The notes: generated by a model from the letters alone, not told the origin. A DNA stretch of 64,000 nt from Gracilibacillus massiliensis (GCF_001458115.1 NZ_CZRP01000010.1:270678-334677), one strand, 5' to 3'; positions 46,566 through 56,408 are shown, counted from the stretch's first letter. Program-made: numbers and translations.

Positions 46566-47762
46566 ATGAGTAAATTAAATAAGTCACGGAAGGATCCTGA
46601 ACTGTATTATTACTTCAATGCTACAGGTGAAAAGTTATGGTGTTACCGTCATAAGTATTATGATAATGTAGGAAGGCGCAAAGAAAAGAAGAAGAGTGGT
46701 TTTAAAACAGAAAAAGAAGCGTATAAGACCTTACTAGAAATAAAGGCATCTACACTTCGTGGAGAAACAAAACAGGTTGATTATGATAATATGTCCGTTT
46801 CAGAATGGTTAGATATTTGGTTTGAAACACATCAGAATGAATGGAAGCTTTCTACTGCAGTTACAAGAGAACATATCATTCGATTACACATCAAGCCCGC
46901 CATCGGCCATTACAAGTTGCAAAAGTTAGATAAAACTACCTACAGACGTGTTTTTATTAATCCTCTTCTTAAAAAGTGGAAAGTGAATACTGTGAAAGCA
47001 TACCACAATATATTTAAGATCGCTATTAATGCAGCTGTAGATGAAGAGATCTTAATTAGAAACCGATTTAATAAAATCACACTAACAAATCTTAGTTCCG
47101 AAAAGGGAAATTCTGCTGAAGAAAATTATCTAACAACTGAGGAATTAAATAAACTATTAGAAACAACTAAACAACATGCGGATATTACAACCTACACCGC
47201 TACTATGTTACTAGCTTATTCAGGTGTAAGATGTGGCGAGCTACTGGGTTTAACATGGGACGATATAGATCTCGATGAAAAAACAATTAATGTGAATAAA
47301 ACGCGTGATCAATGGGGTACAAGGTCACCTAAAACCGCTAACAGTTATCGTACTATCTTGATTGATAATGTACTAGTTCAACAATTAGAGGCATATAAAA
47401 AGTGGTGCAGAGAAACGCTATTTCGTTTTGGTATAAGTTTAAATAAAGGACATACAGTATTTATAACAAATCGAATAGCTGATCCTGTCACAAATAGTTA
47501 TGTCAATCAAAAGATTAGAGAATTGATAAAACTAGCAAAAGTGAAAAAAATTACCGTTCATGGTCTAAGGCACACACACGCTACCATCTTAATTAATAAG
47601 AACGCCAATGTTAAAGCCATTGCAGAACGTTTGGGAAATACACCAGGAATGATTTATAATGTGTACGGTCATGTTTTTAAGGAATTAGAAGAAGAGAGTG
47701 TCAAATTATTTAGCAGTAGTTTAGAAGAAAGTGGGGCTAAAAGTGGGGCTAGCTCTAAATAA
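46566..47762 (+). CDS. int: Tyrosine site-specific integrase (intact)
   Basis: 398 aa. N-terminal arm-binding domain (FNATGEKLWCYRHKYYDNVG ... FKTEKEAYKTLLEIKA), core-binding SAM-like domain about 70-165, catalytic domain with Arg in AYSGVRCGELLGL (about 221), His-x-x-Arg in TVHGLRHTH (332-335) and Tyr in NVYGHV (367). SD AAAGGATAGG. The last codons contain ggggctaa repeats that also occur at the left ends. Its gene end lies 45 bp from the att core at 47807, the usual integrase-att arrangement. It should recombine the tatgttaaaatacat sites. Confidence 0.95.
   Translation: MSKLNKSRKDPELYYYFNATGEKLWCYRHKYYDNVGRRKEKKKSGFKTEKEAYKTLLEIKASTLRGETKQVDYDNMSVSEWLDIWFETHQNEWKLSTAVTREHIIRLHIKPAIGHYKLQKLDKTTYRRVFINPLLKKWKVNTVKAYHNIFKIAINAAVDEEILIRNRFNKITLTNLSSEKGNSAEENYLTTEELNKLLETTKQHADITTYTATMLLAYSGVRCGELLGLTWDDIDLDEKTINVNKTRDQWGTRSPKTANSYRTILIDNVLVQQLEAYKKWCRETLFRFGISLNKGHTVFITNRIADPVTNSYVNQKIRELIKLAKVKKITVHGLRHTHATILINKNANVKAIAERLGNTPGMIYNVYGHVFKELEEESVKLFSSSLEESGAKSGASSK
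47731..47756 (+). repeat. ggggctaa repeats in the integrase 3' end
   Basis: gtggggctaaaagtggggct: two units encoding S-G-A-K-S-G-A, matching the left-end repeats at 9243-9275. Confidence 0.55.
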
Positions 47763-47806
47763 ACACGCCTCAAACCCAGTGTTTATAAGGGAATCTAAAT
47801 GTAGTT

Positions 47807-47821
47807 TATGTTAAAATACAT
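47807..47821 (+). repeat. Attachment-site core, right boundary (attR), also ydiL -10 region
   Basis: tatgttaaaatacat. The bases TG-T-TAAAAT (47809-47817) form a good extended -10 element about 40 bp upstream of the ydiL start, so the core probably overlaps the ydiL promoter. Confidence 0.7.
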
Positions 47822-47859
47822 ATCATGAAATAAAAAGTATTTAAGGGAGTCGTTAAACG

Positions 47860-48570
47860 TTGCCTAAAAAGTATATTTACCTCATCATAACGTATATTGC
47901 AATGCAACTGTCAGGTGCATTAGCATTACCGTTTATAAAACAGATTGAAAATCCGGAAATGTTCTCAGTAGGATGGTCGGTTGCAACTTTTGCGCTAGCA
48001 CTTATTGTCTCTATTTATTTTTTACGAGATGAAGTGTCAGACTTTTTCCAGTCGGAACAGAAGCAGATTGGAACTATTATCCTCTGGTCTGTGTTAGGTT
48101 TTATATTAGTGTTTATCACACAAATTGTTGCCGTTTTAATCGAAACATTTGTCTTCGGGATAAAGCCTGGATCTCAAAACACCATGGATCTGATGAATAT
48201 TGCTAGACAGGCGCCAATTTTTATTATAATTATTTCGGTATTAGGACCTATTCTTGAGGAGCTCGTATTCCGAAAAGCAATTTTTGGCAGCCTTCATAAA
48301 AGAATGAATTTCTTTTTTGCAGCTTTATTATCAGGTGTTATTTTCGCAGCCGTCCATATGGATTTCAGTCATTTATTAACCTATACAGCAATAGGAATGG
48401 TTTTTGCTTTCTTATATGTAGAAACCAAACGAATTATTGTACCAATTATCGCTCATATGGCGATTAACACTTATGCGGTGATTGGACAGTTATCGATAGA
48501 TCCAGAGCAAATAGAAGAACAATTGAAACAGTTGGAGCAGTTACAGTTGATTATCATTGGAGGCTACTAA
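47860..48570 (+). CDS. ydiL: CPBP-family intramembrane metalloprotease YdiL
   Basis: 236 aa, TTG start with GGGAG upstream. Six or more transmembrane helices and the ABI/CPBP motifs: EELVFRKAIFG (Glu-Glu-x3-Arg), FAAVHMDFSH (His) and IIAHMAIN (His/Asn). The exact substrate is unknown. In B. subtilis it sits divergently beside groES; here 43 kb of inserted DNA separates them. Confidence 0.9.
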   Translation: MPKKYIYLIITYIAMQLSGALALPFIKQIENPEMFSVGWSVATFALALIVSIYFLRDEVSDFFQSEQKQIGTIILWSVLGFILVFITQIVAVLIETFVFGIKPGSQNTMDLMNIARQAPIFIIIISVLGPILEELVFRKAIFGSLHKRMNFFFAALLSGVIFAAVHMDFSHLLTYTAIGMVFAFLYVETKRIIVPIIAHMAINTYAVIGQLSIDPEQIEEQLKQLEQLQLIIIGGY

Positions 48571-48574
48571 GATT

Positions 48575-48784
48575 ATGCGTATTTCACCATTACGATCTGC
48601 CTTTTTGTACATTGGCTTAGGTGCATTATTCACCTACATCGCCATTCAATCGGCAGAAGAAACGGTTTTTAACTTTATTACGATTGCACTAGCACTATTC
48701 GCTACTATTGATTTTGTTGTTGCGATCCGCTTAATTACCTTACATTATCGAATTAAAAAAGCAAAAGAAAATGAGAAAAAATAG
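48575..48784 (+). CDS. ydiK: YdiK-like small membrane protein (DUF4305)
   Basis: 69 aa from the ATG at 48575 (GGAGG upstream, MRISPLRSAFLYIGLGALFT). Two transmembrane segments and a basic Lys/Glu-rich tail. It follows ydiL by 4 bp, as in B. subtilis; function unknown. Confidence 0.85.
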   Translation: MRISPLRSAFLYIGLGALFTYIAIQSAEETVFNFITIALALFATIDFVVAIRLITLHYRIKKAKENEKK

Positions 48785-48797
48785 TTCTTAAAAAGAT

Positions 48798-48833
48798 AGG
48801 GCATGACGTTAATTTACAACGTCATGCCCTTTT
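48798..48833. terminator. Bidirectional terminator between ydiK and rex
   Basis: agggcatgacgtt/aacgtcatgccct arms, TTTT on plus and an A/T tract on minus. Serves two convergent genes. Confidence 0.85.
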
Positions 48834-48855
48834 CAAATGTCATAGATAGTTTGGA

Positions 48856-49500
48856 TTATTCATCATCTTCTAGTGGGTAGTGTTTCATAAAATAGACAAG
48901 TGACTGTAATTCTACCGCTAAATCAATATGGTGTACACGTACACTTTCTGGAACAGTAATTCTTGCAGGAGTAAAGTTCAGAATACCTGTTACCCCAGCC
49001 TTTACTAATCGATCGGTTATGTTTTGTGCTTCTGCAACAGGTACAGTTAAAATAGCGACAGAAATATCACCTAGGTTTTGTTCCATATCATCTATATGAT
49101 GTACCTCAATATCTCCAATCGACTTTCCTACTTTTCGCTTATCGGCATCAAATGCCACTTCTATTTTGGTATTATTGTTTTTAGTGAAATTATAATTTAA
49201 AAAGGCTGTCCCTAAATTCCCTACACCTATTAGTGCTACAGGTGTATTTTCATCTTGATCCAATGTTTTTCGAAAGAAGCCGAGCAAATATTCGACATTA
49301 TATCCATACCCCTTTTTCCCTAATGCACCGAAATAAGAAAAGTCACGTCGAATCGTCGCAGAATCGACTTTCATTGCCTCACTTAATTCTTTTGAGGAGA
49401 CACGTGATTTCCCTTGGATATGGAGATTATTTAAAAAACGATAGTATAATGGTAAACGTTTCGCTGTTGCTTGTGGTATTTTATTTTGATTCGACATCAT
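48856..49500 (-). CDS. rex: Redox-sensing transcriptional repressor Rex
   Basis: 214 aa. N-terminal winged helix ([20 protein letters not shown] ... [20 protein letters not shown]) and Rossmann domain with [16 protein letters not shown], which senses the NADH/NAD+ ratio. Rex represses fermentation and anaerobic respiration genes. Start at ATGATG after AAGGGGAA; either ATG is possible (49500 or 49497). Unlike B. subtilis, no tatAy/tatCy genes lie between rex and ydiK. Confidence 0.95.
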   Translation of the reverse strand: MMSNQNKIPQATAKRLPLYYRFLNNLHIQGKSRVSSKELSEAMKVDSATIRRDFSYFGALGKKGYGYNVEYLLGFFRKTLDQDENTPVALIGVGNLGTAFLNYNFTKNNNTKIEVAFDADKRKVGKSIGDIEVHHIDDMEQNLGDISVAILTVPVAEAQNITDRLVKAGVTGILNFTPARITVPESVRVHHIDLAVELQSLVYFMKHYPLEDDE

Positions 49501-49667
49501 TCATTCCCCTTACTTTTAACGCTATGGTTTTGTGAATGTTTTTACTTACTATCTATCTTAACAGAAAAGCATATAATTGTCGTGAAATTATTCACTTATT
49601 GATAAATAACCGTGCTTGCAGGTATATCTGCTTTTAGATACACTTAATATATTAGAGGTGAATGGAT

Positions 49668-51593
49668 ATGATTTATTTACAGGTGAATAATTTAACAAAA
49701 CGATTTGGCGCAGAGCTAATCTTATCGAATATAAAGTTAGAAATAAAAAATCAGGATCGTATAGCAATTGTCGGTCGGAATGGTGCTGGTAAATCTACCT
49801 TGCTAAACATTATTTCTGGTCAACTTAGCTATGACGATGGGGAGATTCATAAACCAAAAGATGTTTCCCTCGGTTATTTGGCACAGCATTCCGGTTTAGA
49901 TTCGACTGAAACCATTTGGGACGAGATGGTTAAAATTTTTGAATATCTAAAAAAAGAAGAACAAGCATTACGTAACATGGAACAACAAATGGGAGATCCT
50001 GAACTACTTGCGAACACGGAACAATACGAGCAATTATTAGCTAACTATGATCAAAAACAAGAAGATTTTAAACAAGCGGGCGGCTATCAATATGAAGCAG
50101 ATGTGAAGGCGGTGTTAAATGGTCTTGATTTTCCAGAATCGATGTGGACAACATCGATTGCCACTTTAAGCGGTGGTCAAAAGACAAGGCTTGCGTTAGG
50201 GAAGTTATTACTGACAAAACCTAATATACTGATTTTGGATGAGCCGACCAACCATCTAGATATACAAACACTCACATGGCTAGAAACGTACTTAAATGGC
50301 TATCAAGGTGCCGTTGTCATTGTTTCTCACGATCGATATTTTTTAGATAAAACCGTGAATATTGTCTATGAAATTTCACGCCATCATTCTACAAAATTCC
50401 ATGGCAATTATAGCAATTATCTTAAACAAAAAGCGGCTAATTTTGACAAAGACATTAAACTCTATGAGAAACAACAAAATGAAATTAAGAAAATGGAAGA
50501 GTTTATTCAAAAAAATATTGTACGAGCCTCCACCACTAAACGCGCTCAAAGCAGGAGAAAACAATTAGAAAAAATGGAAGTAATGGATAAACCAGCTGGT
50601 GATGAAAGTTCTGCCAAATTTTCATTTAGTATTGAACGACGAAGTGGCAATGATGTTTTAAAAATTAATGATTTAGCTTTTCACTATCAATCATCAGATC
50701 CCTATATCTTTTCCAACCTGCAGTTACACATTGAACGTGGCGACAGTGTGGCACTAGTTGGACCCAATGGTGTCGGGAAATCAACATTACTTAAAACGAT
50801 TATTGGCCAATTACATCCCGCATCAGGTCAAATTCAGTTAGGTGCCAACGTCGAAATCGGCTATTATGACCAAGAACAAACACAATTAAATAATAAAAAA
50901 ACCGTATTAAATGAACTATGGGATGACTATCCGATGATGAATGAAAAGGATATTCGTACGATTCTAGGAAACTTCCTTTTCAGTGGCGATGATGTCTTGC
51001 GGAATGTCTCTGCTTTAAGTGGTGGGGAGAAGGCGCGTCTGGCGCTTGCAAAATTAATGATGGAGAAATCTAATTTCTTATTATTAGATGAGCCGACTAA
51101 CCACTTAGATTTAGATAGTAAAGAGGTTTTAGAAGCTGCTCTAATTGATTATCCCGGTTCGATACTTTTCGTTTCACATGATCGTTACTTTATTAATAAA
51201 TTAGCTACACATATTTTGGAGATGCAAGCAAATAAGACAACCCTTTATATAGGGGATTATGATTATTATGTCGAAAAGAAACAAGAAGAACAAGAATTAG
51301 CAGAACTTAAAAAAGCAGAAAAACAAACAGTAGAAAAAACTGAAACGACAAAATCAAATTTTGAGAAAGAAAAGCAACTCAAAAAAGAACAACGTAAAAA
51401 GGAACGTCGAATTCAGGAAATTGAAGATCAAATTGAACAATTAGAATCTAAAATGGAAGAAATAGATGCCCTTTTATGTGATCCCGAGGTCTTTCAAGAC
51501 CATGAAAAAGCCCTAGAGCTTACCACCAATAATGATACATTAAAAGAAAAGCTTGAAGCATTAATGGAAGAATGGGAAACATTGCATGAGTAG
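49668..51593 (+). CDS. ydiF: ABC-F ATPase YdiF
   Basis: 641 aa from the ATG at 49668 (8 nt from AGAGGTG; the first ATG at 49662 touches the SD). Two ABC domains: Walker A GRNGAGKSTLLN and GPNGVGKSTLLK, signatures LSGGQKTRLALGKLLL and LSGGEKARLALAKLMM, two DEPTNHLD Walker B motifs, and a C-terminal charged coiled coil (about 560-641). No membrane segments; acts on ribosomes in translation. Divergent from rex. Confidence 0.95.
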   Translation: MIYLQVNNLTKRFGAELILSNIKLEIKNQDRIAIVGRNGAGKSTLLNIISGQLSYDDGEIHKPKDVSLGYLAQHSGLDSTETIWDEMVKIFEYLKKEEQALRNMEQQMGDPELLANTEQYEQLLANYDQKQEDFKQAGGYQYEADVKAVLNGLDFPESMWTTSIATLSGGQKTRLALGKLLLTKPNILILDEPTNHLDIQTLTWLETYLNGYQGAVVIVSHDRYFLDKTVNIVYEISRHHSTKFHGNYSNYLKQKAANFDKDIKLYEKQQNEIKKMEEFIQKNIVRASTTKRAQSRRKQLEKMEVMDKPAGDESSAKFSFSIERRSGNDVLKINDLAFHYQSSDPYIFSNLQLHIERGDSVALVGPNGVGKSTLLKTIIGQLHPASGQIQLGANVEIGYYDQEQTQLNNKKTVLNELWDDYPMMNEKDIRTILGNFLFSGDDVLRNVSALSGGEKARLALAKLMMEKSNFLLLDEPTNHLDLDSKEVLEAALIDYPGSILFVSHDRYFINKLATHILEMQANKTTLYIGDYDYYVEKKQEEQELAELKKAEKQTVEKTETTKSNFEKEKQLKKEQRKKERRIQEIEDQIEQLESKMEEIDALLCDPEVFQDHEKALELTTNNDTLKEKLEALMEEWETLHE

Positions 51594-51621
51594 GAGCTGG
51601 AAGACACCAGCTCCTTTTATT
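51592..51621 (+). terminator. Terminator of ydiF
   Basis: ggagctgg/ccagctcc arms, 6-nt loop, followed by TTTTATTATT. Overlaps the end of the convergent peptidase gene. Confidence 0.85.
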
Positions 51622-52918
51622 ATTCAGTTACACTATGATAGCTTTTATAATACCACTTTCGCTTTTTATTCGGCGATAAGAAACCAAAATGGATCGATCT
51701 GCCACCAAGTCCTAATGACAATTCCAGCCAATCTTCCTGCTCATATAATCCTAGTAAATATTCCTCTGCCTGTTTCCTACTGGCTGTACTTCTAAAATCA
51801 ATGTCTATCCCATCTGCCGTGATATGATCACTAGTTAAGGAACCACCAACTATAGGATGTTGATTATAGCGTAATGGTCTCCACCAATTACGCATTCTTA
51901 CTGGCTCATTGACCAACTCTCTTATTTGATCAGCTAATGATACTAATGCTGCTCCTTTTTTCCACCATTTATGCGGTGGTAAAAATAAGTTCATACCTAG
52001 TTGTCTTGCTATGTCCGGATGATGTGGAGTGAGCATTTCTTCAGCAGAAAAATAGTTCACTCCTACATCTTCTATATAAGTCTGGAAGCCGTCTAAAGTC
52101 ATTGGATATTCTGTTGGTTCACAATTTTCTCCATCGAAATAAGATAGGGTTTGTTGCCAAAGAAGTCCAATTCGATCGGAATAATCAACTAATGGAACTA
52201 AAGGTTTAATCTCGATATGTGCATGATCATCATGGTGGCTAGCATACTCACATAATCCTTCTTCTATTAAACGACGATCATTGAAATAAATCGCTGTTGT
52301 TAATGGTTGTATATTAAAAGCGCTTACCATAGCACGCATAGCCGACCTGTCATAATTCTTACTTTCTATCGTTATTCCCCCAGGTGCTGTACCCTTTATC
52401 GAAGGTAGACGCAAATCACAGGCTAATCCGGTTTCATGACCTCGATGATCAGGGGTATTACCTCCTGTTTCTAGACTAACATCATTAATCGTTATCGGTG
52501 ATGCCTCAGGATAAAGCTGCAAATAGTGATCACGATACCATACAGCCGCTTGCTGGATTGTATTATCTAACCAGCTCGTACCGTAATCATGATGGTCCCA
52601 TTCTTGTGCTCTCTCTATATTTGCAAATGTAATTTGGTCTCCTTCTGGCATTAATAACCATCTTGGCGCATTTTCTGCTCTTAACCAATCATAGGTGGGA
52701 CCTGGAACATCCACACGTCCATCACCATGTACTTTATTCCTTCCTGCTTTCATCGATTGAATTAAATTAATAATATCAGTAAGATCTTTATCTAATTGAT
52801 CATTAACTTGGATCCAATGATAGCCCAACTTAAATAAATGTTCTTTTAAACAAAAAATATCTTCAGGGTCGTTTACGCCATTGGTTCCAACACTCGCTGA
52901 CAAGTAAAACTCATTCAT
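51620..52918 (-). CDS. Protein with two M15/MepA-like murein-peptidase domains
   Basis: 432 aa, no signal peptide. N-terminal half: zinc-type motif with HRGHETGLACDLRL (about 155-170) and DDHAHIEIKP, as in MepA-like (M74/M15 clan) murein endopeptidases. C-terminal half: GSLTSDHITADGIDIDFRS and GGRSIHFGF, the H/D...H pattern of the M15_A/DD-peptidase fold. Third gene of an operon with two large paralogous proteins (10 bp after the previous gene). If exported, it needs an unusual route. Could be the lytic part of a cell-surface or injection-type system; that is inference. Confidence 0.7.
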   Translation of the reverse strand: MNEFYLSASVGTNGVNDPEDIFCLKEHLFKLGYHWIQVNDQLDKDLTDIINLIQSMKAGRNKVHGDGRVDVPGPTYDWLRAENAPRWLLMPEGDQITFANIERAQEWDHHDYGTSWLDNTIQQAAVWYRDHYLQLYPEASPITINDVSLETGGNTPDHRGHETGLACDLRLPSIKGTAPGGITIESKNYDRSAMRAMVSAFNIQPLTTAIYFNDRRLIEEGLCEYASHHDDHAHIEIKPLVPLVDYSDRIGLLWQQTLSYFDGENCEPTEYPMTLDGFQTYIEDVGVNYFSAEEMLTPHHPDIARQLGMNLFLPPHKWWKKGAALVSLADQIRELVNEPVRMRNWWRPLRYNQHPIVGGSLTSDHITADGIDIDFRSTASRKQAEEYLLGLYEQEDWLELSLGLGGRSIHFGFLSPNKKRKWYYKSYHSVTE

Positions 52919-52928
52919 TTTATCACTC

Positions 52929-54725
52929 CTATTTTAAATGGGAAACTGTGTAATCCCAATTTAAATGGCTATATGGGTTAGGAGTCTTAGGAAGCTTCGT
53001 ACAAATATAACCAATCAATTGGATCGAGGGTAATACTTCCGTTTCGATTTCTTTTCTTGGTTCTTTTTGTAATTTCATCTTGTGATGATTTCTTTTACCT
53101 GGATCTACAGTGATATTTTCTGTTTTTTCCAGATAATCACTTTTACTAGCAATCATCTGATAGTTACCAGGCTCTAACCGAACTTGATAATTTCCTTTTT
53201 CATCGGTTTTAATTATTTTACTCTCTTTACTTTTCAAATCTGTTATTTCAATTTCTGCTCCATCAATTGGCTGATTTTGCATATCCATGATCTGACCGAT
53301 AAGCAGACCCTTCGCTTTACGTATTTTTCCTTTTAAGCGAATTCTTTGTAGTCGTTTGTCATCGATTCTTGTTTGTTTAATGGTAGAAAAGTCTTTGAGA
53401 GATGCTTTTTTTATTACTTGAGATGAAATCCTTTGTTTTTGAACATCTTTAATATTGATCATAGGAATCTGTTTGGCAATATGTGCTACTTTTAATGGCT
53501 CTATACGCTTTGTGGCTACCAATTTATGAATTTGAGTTTTATTAATCGTGGAAGCTACTTGGTCGAGTATAATCGGACCAAAGGCAAACTTTCTTCCTTG
53601 TTGTAAGTCCGTAATAGCTACCTCATTTTTCTTTGATTCCTTTTCAAGTGTAATCGATACGTTACGTACAAAAAGCATGGCTGTTGGATAGGCTGGTAAT
53701 ATTCCCTCTGGCGGATCCTCTCCATCCGATAATAATTCTGATTCATTTTTCCATTTCCAATTCTGATTCATTAATAAACTTGGTTGAAACCAATTCCTTA
53801 CGATTTCGACCCTGATTACTTCTGCTTTAACTTCAAGAATGTCAATGTCTAATTGTGCTTCTTCCACCTCTTCATCTGTTGTTAATTCTGATTTAGAATA
53901 GGTGCTATTCTTTAATAACTCATTAATTTCCTCTCTGTTTAAGGTAACGATTGTCCATTTTTCCTGCTGATCGTCTTTGTAGAAGGTAGGAGGCATAAAG
54001 CTTGTCTCATAAAATTCACGATCTATTAAGACATCGGTACGGCTTGAACGATTAAAGTCATCCTTCCAATTCGCCCAAAGTTGTTGAATCCCTAAACCAG
54101 ATAACTCATCAATGATTGCAAATGCCTTTTCTATTTTACTTTTATATCCCATTACTTCCCAATCTCTTATTGCTTGTTTGACTTTACTCTCAAGTTGCTC
54201 GACATGTACTTCATTTAATTCCTGTTGTTGTGGGTCTTCTTCATATTTACTTTTAATTCTAGTTTCATTTAATTCTTGTTGTATATCAAAATACTGTCCC
54301 TCATGCTCTCTATATGCTATAAGTTGTGCGGAAGGCATCATAGCTGCGTTACTTTCTTCGTTTTTGATAGCCTGATAAAGAAAATCTTTCGCGTCTTGTA
54401 ATTCTTGTTCTTCTACTGCTGAAAGTTTATTTTTTGCTAAGGTTACATTTGCAAATATCTGGTCTACTATATCCCATATCATGATCCCACTATGATTCCA
54501 TATAGGACTGACTTCTGGTATTAAATTCATATTTACTGCAAAGTCTGCAGCAGCACGCAAGCGCTCTTGTTCAGATAAAGAAGAAGAACGGTCTCCAAAA
54601 GATAAATCATCTTCCGTTAGGGGAATTGCGATTGGATTGTACGCAATAAATTGTGTGTCTTTCATTTCCTCTTCCAAATATACGTTACGGATCTTTTCCA
54701 TGATTGCAATAGCGGCATTATTCAT
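52929..54725 (-). CDS. Large uncharacterised protein with carboxypeptidase-regulatory-like domain (paralogue B)
   Basis: 598 aa, no signal peptide or membrane segment. Similar along its length to the upstream protein: DTQFIAYNPIAIPLTEDDLS; MPSAQLIAYREHEGQYFD; RNWFQPSLLM; LSDGEDPPEGILPAYPTAML with FVRNV; and a C-terminal SIQLIGYICTKLPKTPNPYS. About 460-545 is an extra Ig-like carboxypeptidase-regulatory domain (GQIMDMQNQPIDGAEIEITD ... GNYQVRLEPGNYQMIASKSD). Function unknown; 16 bp from the upstream gene. Confidence 0.7.
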   Translation of the reverse strand: MNNAAIAIMEKIRNVYLEEEMKDTQFIAYNPIAIPLTEDDLSFGDRSSSLSEQERLRAAADFAVNMNLIPEVSPIWNHSGIMIWDIVDQIFANVTLAKNKLSAVEEQELQDAKDFLYQAIKNEESNAAMMPSAQLIAYREHEGQYFDIQQELNETRIKSKYEEDPQQQELNEVHVEQLESKVKQAIRDWEVMGYKSKIEKAFAIIDELSGLGIQQLWANWKDDFNRSSRTDVLIDREFYETSFMPPTFYKDDQQEKWTIVTLNREEINELLKNSTYSKSELTTDEEVEEAQLDIDILEVKAEVIRVEIVRNWFQPSLLMNQNWKWKNESELLSDGEDPPEGILPAYPTAMLFVRNVSITLEKESKKNEVAITDLQQGRKFAFGPIILDQVASTINKTQIHKLVATKRIEPLKVAHIAKQIPMINIKDVQKQRISSQVIKKASLKDFSTIKQTRIDDKRLQRIRLKGKIRKAKGLLIGQIMDMQNQPIDGAEIEITDLKSKESKIIKTDEKGNYQVRLEPGNYQMIASKSDYLEKTENITVDPGKRNHHKMKLQKEPRKEIETEVLPSIQLIGYICTKLPKTPNPYSHLNWDYTVSHLK

Positions 54726-54741
54726 CGTTAACCACCCTTTG

Positions 54742-56229
54742 TTATGTCCAGTTTTCTACATCTGGATTTGGATTAGGTAGCTTAGGCAGTAACTTACATT
54801 TAAAACCAATCAATTGCAGGCCTGGAACACTTAAACCTTGTTCTGTGAGATGTGATTCGAAATCTGTTTCTTCATCACCTCTTTGGTAAGAGCCTCCTGC
54901 TAACTTTATTGGACCAATCTTAATATCTAACCCTGCATCAATATCTCGTTTAAAACTACTTTCTTCTTCATGTAATTCATCAAAATCGACTTGCACATTT
55001 CGAACAAAAATCGCAGTTGTTGGGTAGGCAATCATCGAGCCACTTGGCGGTACTTCACCATCAGATAGTGCGGTTGTTAAATTAGCCAGGTTTGGCATAT
55101 CTGGTGAAAACCTCCATGCATCACTAAGTAAGAACTCTGGGGCAAACCATGGTCTTGATATCATAGCTTGTGCTACTTCGAAAGACATCGAAAAATTACT
55201 TGTATCCTTCACTTCTCGTTCTTTCTCTGTTTCTCCTGATGTAGAAGGTTTAAACCATTTTAATAGAGAAGGTGTTGCACTTCCTTCCCATTGATTTGTT
55301 GTTTTATTGCTATGTTCACTTACTTCCGCTTCTTTAAAGGAGTAGCTCATCCAACCATCGGAAAATGGTAATGAAGCAGGTATTAAAGATGTCCAATAAA
55401 AAGTAGAACCATTAACAGGATTGGTAATTTCAGATTTACGTAAATCCTCTTGATATTCCGCTTTTAGTAATTGCAAATCTCGTTGTGTCACCGATTCAAG
55501 AAAAGCATATATCCGTTCCACATCATATTTATACCCATTGCTAATCCATTTATTTAATGCTGATTTAACTTTACTACGATATAATGGTGCATTTAGTGCA
55601 AAATCCTGTACAGCCGCTGCATCGTCAGAATTTAATGCATTTAATCGTTTTGTATTATACAACACAGCTTCATCCACATACTCTCCCTCATATGTCCTGT
55701 ATGCTTTTACTAAGGCACTGTCATCAATTTTTTCCTTCTTCTCACCGGTAAGCACATCTTCTACTTCTTTAACTTCTTTTAATAGTCCTCGTACTCTATC
55801 TATCCGCTCTTTTAATTCTTCATCCAATTCAGCTGTGGCGACCTCACTAAACTGTAAAATATTTTTATAAATAGACACCATACTGACGCCATCTTGATTA
55901 AAACTGGTGGTATCAAACATTTTCTTCTGATAGTCTTCGTCATAAATTCCAGTGGGATTTGGAATGAAATTAGTTAATCTCGACCATTCATCTGCTAGAA
56001 GCATCCTTTGTCTAACGTCCTCGCCTTCTCCTTCGCCGCCACCGATTCCTCTAGTAGCAAAAAGGAAATCTTCAGGACGAAAAGGGATTCCTGGTTGGCA
56101 CCATGCGATAAACTGATCATTTGGCAACACTTCTTCGTTAATTTCGTCTATATCAGGTTGGGCTGTCATCGACTCATATAACTTTGCTAACAAAGCTTTA
56201 GAAATTTGGTCTTCCTTAAATTTCGCCAT
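54742..56229 (-). CDS. Large uncharacterised protein (paralogue A)
   Basis: 495 aa, soluble. First gene of the operon. Motifs shared with paralogue B: NDQFIAWCQPGIPFRPEDFL, ALVKAYRTYEGEYVDE, RPWFAPEFLLSDAWRF, LSDGEVPPSGSMIAYPTTAI with FVRNV, and VPGLQLIGFKCKLLPKLPNP at the end. A central Lys/Glu-rich helical part (about 130-230) is predicted. It lacks the extra Ig-like domain. Not recognised as a named family; I recall similar YPT-x-x-x-FVRN motifs in other unannotated bacterial proteins. SD is a modest A/G tract. Confidence 0.7.
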   Translation of the reverse strand: MAKFKEDQISKALLAKLYESMTAQPDIDEINEEVLPNDQFIAWCQPGIPFRPEDFLFATRGIGGGEGEGEDVRQRMLLADEWSRLTNFIPNPTGIYDEDYQKKMFDTTSFNQDGVSMVSIYKNILQFSEVATAELDEELKERIDRVRGLLKEVKEVEDVLTGEKKEKIDDSALVKAYRTYEGEYVDEAVLYNTKRLNALNSDDAAAVQDFALNAPLYRSKVKSALNKWISNGYKYDVERIYAFLESVTQRDLQLLKAEYQEDLRKSEITNPVNGSTFYWTSLIPASLPFSDGWMSYSFKEAEVSEHSNKTTNQWEGSATPSLLKWFKPSTSGETEKEREVKDTSNFSMSFEVAQAMISRPWFAPEFLLSDAWRFSPDMPNLANLTTALSDGEVPPSGSMIAYPTTAIFVRNVQVDFDELHEEESSFKRDIDAGLDIKIGPIKLAGGSYQRGDEETDFESHLTEQGLSVPGLQLIGFKCKLLPKLPNPNPDVENWT

Positions 56230-56344
56230 TCATATAACCACCCTATTTATTTAGTTTTTGATTGAAAGCGATAAGTAATCTCTTGTGTTGGAATAGTTTT
56301 CACATGTGAGGGGTTCATGTTGGAAAGTGGGAGAATTAGTTCTT

Positions 56345-56374
56345 AGGTGTAAAAGTAGTGAATCGTTTACACCT
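56345..56374 (-). promoter_or_regulatory. Leader hairpin containing an SD-like AAGGAGGTG
   Basis: aggtgtaaa/tttacacct arms with a 12-nt loop inside the leader of the three-gene operon. The minus-strand arm carries the GGAGGTG word, yet no ATG follows it. May control translation or mRNA stability. Confidence 0.4.
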
Positions 56375-56408
56375 CCTTCATTTCTGTTAAGCCAAACTAC
56401 TTATATTA

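Noticed and set aside
56262..56277. cre-like word tgaaagcgataagt before the three-gene operon
   Set aside because: The 3' half does not match the consensus, and it lies inside the leader close to the start codon.
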